Source: Globodera rostochiensis (lineage: Eukaryota > Nematoda > Chromadorea > Rhabditida > Heteroderidae). From it: 64,000 nt of DNA. A program made the position numbers and the translations under genes. This document shows positions 45,545 to 57,900 of the stretch, in pieces. The notes under the pieces were generated by a model. The model did no database searches. It was not told the origin of the DNA and worked only from the letters and a program-made list of their open reading frames with translations. The stretch spans positions 1,385,388-1,449,387 of the forward strand of contig JAEVLN010000009.1 of NCBI GenBank assembly GCA_018350325.1, read 5' to 3'. Numbering within the stretch: position 1 is the first letter of the stretch; the number at the start of each line of letters is the position of its first letter.

Positions 45545-46411
45545 TAGAGCCCGGCGGGAACGGGATTCCCGCGGGAAAAGTACGGGAATCCCGGTCCCGT
45601 TCCCGTCTTTTTCGCCGGGCGGGATTTTTTACGGGAACGGGAAAAAGACGGGATTCCCGTTCGGGATTCCCGTCCCGTTCTTTTTGAAAACCCCGTTCCC
45701 GTTCCCGTTCCCGGAAATTTTATTTCAGTATTTTTCCCGTTCCCGTTTATTTTTCTTGGCGAAATGTTTTCAAAAATTTAACAATTTTGTACCAATTTTC
45801 ATCACAAAAATGCTTAAATTTCAAAATTTTTTAACGGCGGCGCCTATCGGCACCGCCGAACCCACCCAAAATGTGCCATATTCTGTTGGTTTCTGATTTT
45901 CTGAATCAATTAAGATTTCAAAAGCTTAAAAAAACTACCGTATTTTTAAGATTTTGGTAGCAAATCTCTTATCAAATTGAGCAAAAAATGCAAAATTTTC
46001 TCGGCGGCGCCTATCGGCACCGCCGACCCTCCCCCCCCCCTCCACCTCGAGAAAAGAAATTCTCAAAAATTTGAATTTTGAAAAATTCGCAAATCGGAAA
46101 AAATTCGAAAATTTTAAGCAATTTTCTTAACAAAAATGTTTTAAAAATTTTCCGACGGCGCCTATCGGCGTTGTCGGACCCTCCAATTGTATATCAGAAA
46201 TTTATCTCAAAGTGCCCGCCAAAAAAAATTTCGAAAAATTCTTAGTTTAAAAATTTTCAAAATTTTTCCAGTTCCCGCGGGATTCCCGTTAAAAATTGAA
46301 CGGGATTTCTACGGGAACGGGAAAAAGACGGGATTCCCGTTCGGGATTCCCGTCCCGTTCTTTTTGAAAACCCCGTTCCCGTTCCCGGAAATTTTTTTTT
46401 ACCGGGCTCTA
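45545..46411. mobile_element. hAT-like element (867 bp), 8/8 TSD
   Basis: Ends TAGAGCCCGG and CCGGGCTCTA. The perfect duplication gtttagcc is at 45,537-45,544 and 46,412-46,419. The arms consist of gggattcccgt words. Three copies of the ggcggcgcctatcggcac module occupy the centre. It lies about 130 bp upstream of the first recognised BACK exon and interrupts an older palindromic repeat (aatgaggtttagcc / gtttagcctcatt). Confidence 0.9.
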
Positions 46412-46536
46412 GTTTAGCCTCATTTTGTGGCTTTTTGGAGTTTGATGAGGTTTTTGAGGCTTTTTGCGAGTTTCCCTAATAAAATCGAAAATTTCTATTA
46501 ATTTTGAATATTTGGCGTAATGTTTTTTTAAATTAG

Positions 46537-48822
46537 CCAATAAATATAACGTGTCCGGACTGATCAAAGCGTGTGTGGACTTTCCTAAAGCGAAGTTGCG
46601 CAATGTTTTAGTCGCGTTGGGCGAGGCTCGCTACCTTCAAAGAGAGGTGTGGGGCAATTTGTAACGGAATTTTAAATCCAAAATAAATTTTATTGTTTTT
46701 TTTAAACAGTGTTAATTAATTATTTTTTATATTTTTAAAACCGATTTGAATTAAATTTCGGGACTTTGCTCGCCGTTGTTTGGAGCACATCGATGTGAAT
46801 GTGGGCGCTTTGATCCTCTCAGAAGAGTTTTTGCAAATTGATCAAAAATTATTGTGTGAGATTCTGGACCGTGACGAGTTGATGATCAACGAAGAAATAG
46901 CTATTTGGAATGCCGTAAATTTATAAAAAAAAAATAAGACAAATTAATGTTTTTTTAAATTACTTTTTATTATTGTTTATATTTCTTTTTTAAATAATTA
47001 GGCACTTTGCTGGGCGGACGAAAAATGCCGTCAAAATGGGAAAGAGCAGCTTTCGGCGGAGAATAGACGTGCAATGCTTGGCCCGGCACTTGTCAAAATT
47101 CGTTTTCCGCTCATTTCACAAGAGGACTTTTCTGAAATTATTGGTTGGACACTTTTTTTGGGACCTTTCATTTTTTTGGATTTAAACAAATGCGGTTGAC
47201 CACCACCTGCGCTTTTGACAGTTCCGTCCGGAGTGTTGACGGATGCCGAGAAGCTCAGCGTTGTGTTACACTATTTGAGTCCGGACCGCGCACTGCCCGA
47301 GCCTTACCAGCTGAAATTCCCAACTAATGGACGTGCCGGGACCAAATCGGGTAGGCTAAAGGAGACTTTTTGCTATTCTTTTTTTTCTGAAAAAAACAGA
47401 TTTTATAGTCAACTTTTGGATGCCATTCTTTTTCGAAAAAAACAGATTTTATAATCAACTTTTGGATGCCATTCTTTTTGAAAAAAACAGATTTTATAAT
47501 CAACTTTTGGGTGCCATTCTTTTTGAAAAATAACAGATTTTATAATCAACTTTTGGATGCCATTCTTTTTGAAAAAAAAACAGATTTTATAATCAACTTT
47601 TGAGTGCCATTCTTTTAAAGATTTTATAGGCTTTCTTACCTATCAAAGTGCTTCATATAGGAAGGAGTATTGCATATGGGGAAATCAGAAATTTGCAGCA
47701 ACCGCTTTTTAACGATATTTTTTCATAGGACTAACCCTTCAAAATCGATGGGATTCCGCTGCATGTCATGAGGACCTCACGCTCATTGAGCCCAATCGAT
47801 TGATTGTTCAAAATACCAATCCATTGATTATTCAAAATAATGGAGATGATGAGGGTAAAGATTATATTCTTTTAAGCGATTGATTAAATCAAAAGATAAA
47901 TTGACAAAAAGTGTTTGAATTAACTTGCTTGTTTCATTCAGAGTGGTGTTCTGTGCTCGCCGAACGGCCAATTCCAACAGGAAAATTCGGCATTTTCTAC
48001 TACGAAGTGAAAATATTAGTGGAAAAATAGTAAGTTAAATAAATAAATAAAGCAGTTGAGCTTTTTGAAATCCTTTAAAAAATATATTTAGCGATTTTCT
48101 CTTTGGACTGGGGACAAAGAAAATGCCATTGGACAAATGGGTTGGAAATTACAAAGGCACTTGCGCATATGACGGCTCATGCCATTTTTGGGGTCACGCG
48201 GCTGAGGGATGTTCCTACAGCTATGGACGTCCGTGCATCGATGGACAGCCCAAATTTGGCACCGGCGACGTCGTCGGATGCGGCATCAATTTGGCAACTC
48301 GCCAAATCTTTTACACAATGAACGGAAAGAGTTTGGGTAAGAAAGCAAAAAACGAATAAAATTAAACGGCAATTTCTACCCGCCGGAGGTTATCGTGTGG
48401 TCGCTGATTACGAATACAATGCCATCTATTTCATCATATGATTTCATCTAATCTATGATTTTTTCAACGATCTATGATTTTTCGAAAACAAAAAATGAAT
48501 AAGTTTTCCAGACTCGGTAAAAAGGTGTTTTCTAGGGGGGTATTCGGGGACGCAGAATCCGAATCTGAACTCCTTTTCGACCGATTTCGAATCTCGGATT
48601 TACATTAACAAAATCACTTTTTGAACCAGAAAAAGAATAAACTTAAAGGGCAATTTCTTTTTTGAGAAAACATTTTAATTATTTGGGTTTTTTTTTTTTG
48701 CAGACACTGTCGATTTGTTTGTCGATTCTGCCCCCGACGAATTGTTTCCGTGCGTTTCGTTGCTTCATTCTGGCGACAAAATTGAAGCCAACTTTGGACC
48801 GAACTTTGAATACAAATTGTGA
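46537..48822 (+). CDS. BACK-SPRY chimeric protein, 5' end missing
   Basis: Eight exons join in phase: 46,537-46,646, 46,762-46,914, 47,002-47,143, 47,222-47,350, 47,729-47,854, 47,942-48,029, 48,092-48,336, 48,704-48,822. The first four match the BACK exons of the BTB-BACK-MATH gene at 25,067-25,908 almost residue for residue ([42 protein letters not shown]). The last four encode a complete SPRY/B30.2 domain: [75 protein letters not shown]. The domains join across a phase-1 intron at the position where the paralogue goes on to MATH. No BTB exon or start codon is found upstream, and the element at 45,545 sits there, so it may be 5'-truncated. There is no signal peptide, so it is not a secreted SPRYSEC effector as seen. 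The acceptor before 46,762 is GG. Confidence 0.8.
47375..47625. repeat. intronic minisatellite, unit about 48 bp, 5 copies
   Basis: Copies of cagattttataatcaacttt followed by tggatgccattcttttt, inside the intron that separates the BACK and SPRY exons. Hence the shuffling junction is also a tandem-repeat site. Confidence 0.85.
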
Positions 48823-48904
48823 TGAGAAAGTCCGAACAATGAAAAAAACGATTTTATTTCAGCTAATCTGTTTTTTCTTTTGAAGAAGTTGGTCGATAAA
48901 TTTT

Positions 48905-48975
48905 AATGCGGGCGCTTTGATCCTCTCGGAAGCGTTTTTTTGCAAATTGATCAAAAATCATTGTCTGAGATTTTT
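48905..48975 (+). pseudogene. BACK-domain exon fragment
   Basis: Reads NAGALILSEAF and then, after a one-base insertion in a T run, QIDQKSLSEI. It matches the second BACK exon at 46,795-46,865. It lies 80 bp downstream of the SPRY stop codon and is a truncated, frameshifted remnant of another family copy. Confidence 0.75.
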
Positions 48976-50575
48976 ATGGCCCTTCAAAATACACAAAAAG
49001 TGCCCTTTGGGGACGAAATCGATTTTTCAAATCGATGTTTTTAAATGTGATAGGGCAAGTAATTCTTAGACACATCAAAAAAGGGAAGAGTTCCGATCAC
49101 TTTAAGCCAATATATTCGATCAGTTTAAGCCAATATATAGCCCTTCAAATTTCAAAAATGATTTATTTCATTTTCCATGGACCCTTTTTGCTGAAAACTC
49201 TCAGAATATTCTAAATTTAGCCAAAAGTGCCGGCCGCCGGAGAAATTTTTACAAAAATTGGCAATCTTTGTTAAGAAAAGTACTGTTTTTTTGAAAGATT
49301 TAGGGCTCGAGAATATCGAGCTTCTTTGAGCGAGCTTCGAGACGAGATCCTCGAAAAAAATCTCGGGTCTCGAAAAATCTTGAAAATTCAGTTTTATTCG
49401 ATACGAGATTGCGAAATTAACTAAACAGTTTTTAATCCATTCTTTTTTATTGTTAAAAGAAATCGACGAATTTAAAATAAACTAAAAATGTTTTGATCGA
49501 AATTCTCCCGCCCGCTTTCTGCGCCCAAAAGTTTTTTGTGGCGTTCTCGCAGTTCCTCAATTTCCCAATTTTTTGATTTCATAAAGATTGTCGATATAAA
49601 CTCCAGAACTTGAAAAGTCCACCACGGTCATATCGCACAAAATTTGTTCCTAAAATTTATCGAATTTAAATTTATTAACAATTGCATTTTGTATCGACCG
49701 ACCTTCATGCCAATAATGCCGCACTGATGTGCCAATCAGAATTTGAAAATTGCCGACTTTTTACTTTTCGTCAACAGAAAGTCAACGCAACGCTTCTCAA
49801 CGGGGAACAACAAAAAACGATTCGCCAACATCAAAGCGTCCTCCACACATTCATCTTAATTTTAAATATATTTGATTATATTAATTAAACAAAAAATAAA
49901 ATAGCAATAAAATTTTGGGTTCTAGTTTGGTTTACGCGTTCCAAAATTTAACATACTATTTGCTAACTTTTTTTCTTCTTAAAACTAGAGCTTTTAGGTC
50001 GTTTCATATTTAAGTTACCTTATGGTTTTGGCTACGTACAAGTTTCTTTAAGCGGTTTAAAAATTCTGATTTTTTATATGCAATAAGCCTATGTGAGTAG
50101 AGCACTTTGTTATAGATAAATAGCTTTTTATACCGGTGAGATAAAAAATTCTCGAATCCGGTTAGATCAAAATTCCCGAAACCGGGTTTTCCGGATTTAA
50201 ATCGCTTTGCATGGAGTAAGCTCCGGTTTATACCCCGCATCTAATAGCCTAGCTGATTCTGCGTCGGATGCAAAAAACGGCATCCGAATCCGTCAATTCT
50301 TCGATTTTTTTAAAATCCTTATGTCACTTTTTTGGCCATTTTCACAAATTTACTGAAAAAGACCAAAAATGGGGGAAAAAGTACAAAAACCATAAAAATT
50401 TTAAGCAAAGCCAAATTTCAAAAATTCATAAAAAGACGAAGCGCTGGATGAGGTTTTTTGTATTCGATGTCAGAAAAAGCTTGTCTTTGCGCATTATCAA
50501 TTAAATATGATGCTGAAATTTGTTGTCGGAACATAAAAATGTACTGGACAAGGACCCCAATTTTGTACCGTCCAA

Positions 50576-51505
50576 CAGGGCTGTGTCGAAAGTAAAAAAA
50601 AAGTCGAAATCGAAAATCGAAAATCGAAACTGAAAAGTTCGAAATCGAAAATCGAAAATCGAAAGGAAAAAAACGTCGAAAATCGAAATTCGAAAATCGA
50701 AACAAAATCGAAAATTTTTTTTATGTGATTAGAAAAAATTTTTTTAAATTTTATTTAATAAATATTTTTTGAAATATTCACTTGTTCATTTTTAAATTTT
50801 TGAAGGATGCATTTTTTATTTCAGAGGCCTTCATATGCCCATTTTAAGCTTTTATGAGGGTGGGGTGTCGGCGGTGCCGATAGGCGCCGCCGAGAAAATT
50901 TTGATTTTTTGACTCAATTTGTTAAGAAAAATGATCCAAAAACCACAATGAATTGGTCGACTTTATGCTTTCAGTGGCGGCCCGTCGGTGCCGATAGGCG
51001 CCGCTGGGAGAAATTTGGGGGTTTTGTTAAGCAATTTCACCAAAATTTTCGCAAAAATTGAGCTTTTTTCTTCGTAATTTCGGGGAAAACATTTTTACAT
51101 AAGAGTGGAGAATGTACGGCGGTCTTTTTTTGTAAGTATTTTAATTTAAAAATAATTGAAAATCATTAAAAATGTTCCGTTAATGGGGGATAGAATGTGA
51201 AGGCCGAAGAAAGGTTAAAAAAGTGATCGCACTGTAGCGGGTTCGAACCCAAAAGACAAAATCGTAAAGACAAACCACTGAGCTATAAATTTACCTGTTG
51301 GGCGCATGTAAAAAAGATTGAAAGTTTGTCAAAAAGTTGGCAAGACCACTGCCCATCCTTGCCAAAAATTTAAAAACCTGGACCTCCGACTTTCGAAATT
51401 ATTTTCGAAAAACAGCCCATTTTTGTCGAAATCGAAAATCGAAAGGAAAAAAACGTCGAAAATCGAAATTCGAAAATCGAAAATCGAAATTTCGACACAG
51501 CCCTG
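50576..51505. mobile_element. hAT-like element (930 bp), 8/8 TSD, at an exon-intron junction
   Basis: Ends CAGGGCTGTGTCGAAA and its complement. The perfect duplication ccgtccaa is at 50,568-50,575 and 51,506-51,513. The arms are tcgaaaatcgaaa words. The interior contains two inverted copies of the ggcggcgcc module and a tRNA-like sequence. On the gene's strand the duplicated octamer is ttggacgg, which spans the exon end and the first donor base, so only the distal copy still reads g|gtacaa. Confidence 0.9.
51239..51285 (-). other. tRNA-like A/B boxes (SINE-like)
   Basis: On the minus strand TAGCTCAGTGG (51,285-51,275) and GGGTTCGAACCC (51,250-51,239) match pol III A and B box consensus. They lie inside the hAT-like element. 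No clear acceptor stem was found. Confidence 0.4.
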
Positions 51506-51820
51506 CCGTCCAAATTCACGTTCAGTGGGTCCATTGTGGCGATAAGTCGTTCAAAATTTTCGACGGCATCCGGAATGTCGTCAATTTGAACCTTTGGAAT
51601 TGCTTGCGCATTCTCTCCAAAAAACAATGTTCGAAAAAATTTTGAATAACCAGCTAACAGCTAAAATGATAAAATTTAAAAATATTTCTAAATTTAATTT
51701 AAACTCACATATTTGTTCACGCTCACCAATTCGCCATTGACCAACAAAACTTCTTCAGGGCGCACACCGCTATATAAAAGTTGAATTGGGGGTCAACTCG
51801 CGCCGATGTTATGACTCAGC

Positions 51821-52127
51821 GTGCCAAGATGCGCGATTGCTTGTTCCCCCCCCCCCCCCGAGCGATCTTCGACGTCTTACGAACATCATATAGCTCCTTT
51901 TTTGACAACCAAATTTTGCAAATTTAGTAACATTCAAAAGCTTAAGTGCTGTAGAATTAATGATTAAGCGGACTAAATTCTTCATTCACTTTTGAGAATG
52001 CCAGAAAATAAAATGTTAATTTTAACTTTTTTTCGCGATCAGTAGTCTGTAACTTTTTTTGCAAGCTATTTGATCGATTAGCTTATGGCCTGGGGGGGGG
52101 AACAAATCGCACCAGCCAAGATGGCAC
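51821..52127. repeat. foldback in MATH-BTB intron
   Basis: The left end gtgccaagatgcgcgatt plus ttgttcccccc is mirrored by ggggggaacaaatcgc and gccaagatggcac at the right. The core contains gtctgtaactttttttgc and ctgtgactttttaaaa motifs of the shared foldback core. Confidence 0.65.
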
Positions 52128-52705
52128 AAAAATATTGATTTTTTTTTCACACGTTTTAAACTGTGACTTTTTAAAAAGAGACGAACAGACTTACTTTTTG
52201 CTTGATAAAAAAATTCAACAAATAAAAAGCTTCTAAAAGCTTAGCTAATGTAATGACTAAGTTATAAATGTTTATGCCGAGTTTACCGACTCATTTCCGA
52301 ATTTAAACAAAACAAAACAAAATTTACGGCATTCCATTGGGCTCTTCCACGACCACTTGGGCTTTGAACGTCACAGCGTCCTCCCACTCGTCGTATAAGC
52401 CATTCGTCGGGTCCATTAATTCCTGTAAAATAAAAAAAGAAATATTTTTTAATTTAAAAATATTCATTTTTATTCGTTTTGTTTACCTCAAATTTGATAA
52501 ATTCCGGCTCACCCCAACTTATGGAATTGGCATAATAAATGTCAAATCTGTCCAACTCTCCTTCCATCACAACACCACCGCTTTCCTTGCATGAAACAAT
52601 GCTGAATTGAGCTGCCGCACGACAAGTCCAGGCCGTGTCTAAAAATATAATTGTTTTATTTATGCAATTAATTAAATAATTAGAAAATATTCCGTTTCTC
52701 ATAAT

Positions 52706-53190
52706 TAGGGCCGCTAATTATATGGAATCCATATTTTTTTGCGCACTCGGAACAGCGTATAAATGCCATAAATAATGTTTTTAGCTTTGGTTGGAGCTTC
52801 TAGAGCCCATTTTATAATCCATATTTTCCATATTTTTTCCATATTTTGCCATTTTTCAAAAATTCCTTAACAAAAATGGCAATAAAAACAAAAAATACAC
52901 CCCTGAGGATCGTCTTTTTCGCGATTAAGAATTCTGCCACCAAAAAATGAAATTTTTAAAATTCTTAAAAATTTTCTCTGAAATGCCTTTAATTTACATA
53001 TAAAAATTTTAATTTCTCTTATTACTTGAATTAGGAAAAACTTGCCATTTTTTGCATGTTTAAAAAAATTTTCTCCATATTTCGTCCATATTTTGCAATT
53101 TCTGCCCATATTTGATCCATATTTTACAATTTTTCATCAATATTTTATGGCATATTTCGAGATTTTTTGTCCATATAAATCGTGGCCCTA
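52706..53190. mobile_element. hAT-like MITE, weak TSD
   Basis: Ends TAGGGCCGCTAATTATATGG and the mirror ending CGTGGCCCTA. Flanks ctcataat and ctcatcgc share only five leading bases. The interior is the atatttgtccat word family of 4,777. Its right end lies 19 bp from the donor at 53,208 of the MATH-BTB gene. Confidence 0.7.
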
Positions 53191-53409
53191 CTCATCGCCC
53201 CCACCCACCCGTTCTGTCGCCATCGCAATAGAGGAAAATGCCAACGTGGGCATCCAAATGGTTGATCAAAATTTGCCACGGCAATCCGTTGATGTACACG
53301 ACTGGGGCACTGAGAACATCCCTTGGCCCCCCACGCCCAGCAGCAAATTCTTTGAAGTTCGGCATCCGGTACACAATTTGACCGCTGCGTTTGTACTTAT
53401 TGTCTAAAG

Positions 53410-53612
53410 TAGAGTTGGTCGGGACTGGTACTGAAGTCTCCAATTTTGGGACTGAATTTCCCCCTTGTAAAATCCCGGTTTTTTCAAATCTTTGTTTTTG
53501 ACCATTAGTCCCGGTTTTTTTGACCCGGGATTTGATTAGTAAAACTCCGGTTTTTTAATTTTCTCACCCCGATCCCGGTTTTTCCCAAAAATCCCGGTCC
53601 CGACCAACTCTA
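53410..53612. mobile_element. hAT-like MITE (203 bp) beside a splice acceptor
   Basis: Ends TAGAGTTGGTCGGGAC and GTCCCGACCAACTCTA are exact inverted repeats. Flanks gtctaaag (53,402-53,409) and gtcttaat (53,613-53,620) agree at six of eight positions. The left flank contains the acceptor ctttag|ac of the MATH exon on the minus strand, so the insertion site overlaps the splice site. Confidence 0.8.
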
Positions 53613-54016
53613 GTCTTAATTGTCAAGAATCAAACAAAAAAATAAAACACAAGCAATGTTTAACCGTTCGTCTGATCAGCACTACCGGTGTTCGACGGAC
53701 ATTCAAAAAAAATAAAAATTTTTAAAATTCTGTTTATTTTCAAAACGTTTTCTAAAATGTCTTTAATTTGCATATAAAATTTTTTATTGCTATTTTTACT
53801 TCTATTGGGAAATCTTGCCCATTTTTTGCTATATTTGAAAAAATTATTATCCATATTTCGTCCATATTTTGCAATTTTTGTCCATATTTGGTCCATATTT
53901 TACAATTATTCGTCCATATTTTATGCCCATATTTCGAGATTTTTTGTCCATATAAATCGTAGCCCTAGTAATTAAACCAATTTTGGGGATCGGGACAAAC
54001 CCTACAGTACTCTCAA

Positions 54017-54212
54017 CTAGTGTTCGGCAAATGGCATTTTCCGGTAACGGTAACGGTAAAACCGGTAATTACCGTTACCGGTTTTTTACCGTTCGTGGCC
54101 CAAAACGACCGGTAACGGTAAATCGGTAAATTTACCGGTTTTTACCGTTACCGGTTTTTACCGACCAAAAAATGCCGGTAAATCTCGGTAAATCGGTAAA
54201 TTTTCAAAAATT
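54017..54212. repeat. ggtaacggtaa/accgg word element
   Basis: Begins TAGTGTTCGGCAAATGG and continues with palindromic ccggtaacggtaa words. A member of the TAGTGTTCGGCA-ended family. Confidence 0.6.
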
Positions 54213-54973
54213 GAAATTAAAGTCCTTTCTAGTTTTACAAACTCACAACAAATCTTTCCCGATAACTTGCACAAATTTGTTATGAACCAGTTCTCGATTT
54301 TTCTTCTGCACATTCCGATGACAATTTTAGGGGTTGCATTTTTTTGGTTTTCTTAATCAATTTTTTCCAAAAAAAGAAGTTGGATTTTGGAGGGTGTTTT
54401 TTTGGGTATTATTCAGGGCTTCCATCGGGTAAAAACAATTCCCAATTACAAACGTCTTGATTTCCAAGTACATAACAGGCAACGAATTTCAAGTACACTC
54501 AAAATTTAATCGGGATTAAATTTAAAGATTTGGCAAAACGTCGACGCCAGTTTTGAATAAACTGCCATTATTCGCTAACAAAATGCCGGGATCCGCATCT
54601 AAATTGCGCGGGATCCCGCTGCGGGATTTTTAAAAAAAATCTTTGCGGGAGCGGATTTGCGGGATGAATCCCGCAAAATCCCGCGTGGGATCCGCTCCCG
54701 CGCCGCGCTCTAGTGCAAATGCCATATAAATATGGTACCTAAACAACCCCGATCTCCGGTCAAACCGGGGGACGGGGAACCGGGGACGACAAAACGGGGA
54801 TCCCCGGCCGGGGATGGGCAAAATCCATTTTTAAGCTCAAACCAACGCGAAAAGGCTAGGCTTTTCTGGGCTGTATTTATCGGAACTTTTTATGTTGCCC
54901 CTTTTGTTTCATTTATTCAAAAATTTGTCAATTATCGCTTTTTAACATTTAGAAATTAACGCAATCGCTTAAA
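54213..54973. other. 5' flank of PUF gene C/D
   Basis: Contains gcgggatccgc words ending CGCGCTCTAGTG (54,590-54,716) and ccccggccgggg words (54,745-54,815). Bases 54,900-54,973 match the conserved flank upstream of the other PUF starts. Confidence 0.45.
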
Positions 54974-57900
54974 ATGATCGGCCGTTTTATTTGCAATTTA
55001 CTGAACGGCCAGCACATTATTCACAAGGTTTGTAAATCTTTTTTTTTAATTATTTGTATTGGATTTTGTTTTGGTTTGGGCCTCGGGTTGTCATTATGAA
55101 AAAGCGTAAAAACAATTAGACATTTTGAGTAAATCGTTTGATTTACGTTTTCGACAAATTGTTGGGACAACGCGTTTTGCAAAAGCATTTGTTTTTCGTT
55201 GCTTATTTTTGCGCATTATTAGGAGAAACGGGCTGTTCCGTTGCCATTCGAAAGCTCTATCATCTATTATTTTTTGAAAATTTTTTTTTTGTTTTCAGTC
55301 GCTAAGGTGTTTTCTTTAGAGGGATTCGGGCGTAAAACTGAATTTGAATCCGACTTTCTTTTCTACCAATTCCGGACCCAAATTCGAACCAAACCTTTTA
55401 GTGACTTTGAAAACTTAGATTTTTTTTTTCAAAAAACTATGAAATCACAGAACTTGTTGGTTTGGTTTTAAAAAAAATTATGGTCAAAAAAAGTAGTATG
55501 CTTTTAGGCTTAGGCTTAGGCTTAATCTCCTTCATTCCTCTAAGCAAAGATTTATTCCCAAAATATTTTTTAGATTCGACATGTTCAAACTGTTCATGTG
55601 GCGTTTTTGCATCAATGCATCAAAAACAAGCGCCCGCCGGCCGCCGTTCTTTCATGGGCCACTCGCCTGGCGTCCTCGTCGTCGTCGTCCAGTAAATTTT
55701 GGACATTTTGAGCCCGCAAGAAAATTAAGCCATTTATAAAATATTCAAGCTTTTTCTTGAGCAGTTTGGAGTTTTTTCAGAAAATTTTTGCAATTTCAGA
55801 CCGGCCCAGCCAGCGTTCCAAGCTGTTGAACGATTACCACAACAAACGTATTGCCAATCTTCAACTCGCCAATTTGGGCAAAGACGTCGTGGAGTTTGCG
55901 CTGGACCCGCAAGGTTCAAGGTGGGAACTGCTTCGCGAAACTTCGGTTATTTTGGACTTTGAACTTCGTGCTTCGGTCCCTGGGTGCCGACAGGCGCCAC
56001 CGGGAAAAATTTTTTTTGAATGATTTTGTTAAGAAAATTGTTCAATACTTTTGCAAAACAAGAGGGCCCCTTATGTTTTTTCTGGGGCCTGGTGCTCGTC
56101 TTTGGGTTCTTAACCCGGGTTTCTCGTCTTTTGGGTTGCTCATCGAACCCGGGTTTATTTTTTCTTAAGGATTCTTAACCCCAAAACAACTAATTGTGCG
56201 ACAGCATTTTTTGGGTGACCCCCCCCCCCCCCTCCATTTGCGAGCGATGGGTTTCTTCGAATTAGTTTTTTAGAACTCGCATAACATTTCGCCAGGTTCA
56301 TCGAGCAAAAGTTGAGGCGTGCCAATCCGACAGAGAAGGCTCAACTTGTGGACGCATTGCGCGGCCACGTGTTGACATTGGCCCTGCACAAATCCGGCTC
56401 TCACGTGATCCAAGCGGCGTTGAAATCGGTGGACAAAGCGTCACAAATTGAGGCAAAATCATTTAATTTATTATTTTACTGATTAAATAAATGTAAAAAT
56501 AATTTTATTTAGATAATCAACGAGATATCGGCGCAAGTCCTTATTCTGTCCCTCCATGAATACGGTAGTTGGGTGATCGAATGTCTGCTTGAACACTGCA
56601 CGGAGCAGCAAAAGCGTCCCGTGCTGGAACAACTTCATGGCAATGTGCCCACTTTGGTCACGGATCAGTATGGCAGCTTCGTGATCGAACATCTGATTGA
56701 GCATGGACTGCCTGAGGACCGGGAGCCCATTGTGCGCAGTCTGCAGGGGGGCATTATGAAATACGCACAGGACAAGTTTGCCAGCCTCGTCATCTTGAAG
56801 TGTTTAATCTGCGGGACGGCGGAGCAGAAAAAGGCGCTGTTCGACAACGTCTGTGGGGGGTCAGTTGCTTTTTGCATTAAATGTTTAAGGGACGTTTTAT
56901 TTTTCACAGAGGGCCGAAGACGCTTCGAAATGCTCGACAATTGATGGCTGACGAATTTGGCAGTCATGTGATTGAGGTTCTCCGAATATTCATTAGGGTT
57001 TCGTAAGGAATTGATAAATCGCGCTAATTTATCGAAATTCATCTCGTTACAGTATAGAAAATATTCAATTCGTTATATTTATTATCACTTAAAAACGAGA
57101 GGAACGTAACTCGATTCGTTCCCATTTTTTGTTGTTAAAAAATATTTCTGCTGGAGGTTTAGAGGTCGTAGAACCGAGTATGATTTCCTTTCCGACCGAA
57201 TGTGATTTATTCAAAATTTCTTGATCTTAAATAGACAAAAAAAATTCAGGCATTTTTCGAATACGGCACGGAGGATCAGAAGGCTCGTCTGGTGGACGCA
57301 TTGCGTGGCCACGTGTTGAAATTGTCCCTGCAAATTTACGGCGCTCCCGTGATTCAAACGGCGTTGAAATCGGTGGACAAAGCGTCTCAGATGAAGGCAA
57401 AAATCATTTAATTTTATTATTCTTTTAATACGTAACGATTAGACTTTGAGAAGTAATCATTTTAAATAAAAAAGAAAATATTTTTTAAAGATACTCGAAG
57501 AACTGACGCCGCGTTCGTGTGTGATTAAATGCATCAAAGATCATTATGGAAGCCACGTCATTAACAGGGTGAATAACACCAATAAAAACAATTATATAAA
57601 TGTGTTGTTTGTGTCTTAACCGGGGCTCCCGGGTCTGGGGCTCTAGCTTTATTGGAAACTGTTAAAGATTTCTTTGCAGTTATTTGAATTCATCGAACCA
57701 CAACGGCTTCAATTTATCGTTGATGCCATACTGTCCAGTCCGTCGGATTCGGTACAGCTTTATCAGATTTTTGTTTGTTATCAATAATATTGGTGCTTTT
57801 TTGAGGCTTTAATCGAGTAGAAGATATGTTTAAACAGCAGGGCCGTAGCTAGAAAAAATTTTCGGGGTGGGGGGGGGGGGAGGAAGTCGATTCTTAGAGG

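Larger units (their letters stand above)
49557..53403 (-). pseudogene. MATH-BTB gene interrupted by a hAT-like element
   Basis: Minus-strand exons: 53,403-53,209 and 52,638-52,487 ([28 protein letters not shown]), 52,422-52,328 ([11 protein letters not shown]), 51,769-51,709 (GVRPEEVLLVNGE), 51,660-51,506 ([18 protein letters not shown]), 49,854-49,703 ([16 protein letters not shown]) and 49,649-49,557 (EQILCDMTVVDF, stop). Phases agree throughout. Domain order, MATH then BTB, is the reverse of the gene at 23.8 kb. Two defects are visible: a 930-bp element inserted exactly at the fifth exon's donor, and an in-frame TGA at 49,738-49,736 just before LAHQCGIIGM. The first MATH exon upstream of 53,403 was not found; another MITE lies against that acceptor. 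Such proteins are normally Cullin-3 adaptors. I rate it a recent pseudogene. Confidence 0.8.

Noticed and set aside
48092..48822. Secreted SPRYSEC effector
   Set aside because: The SPRY exons are preceded in phase by BACK exons and no signal peptide is encoded nearby.
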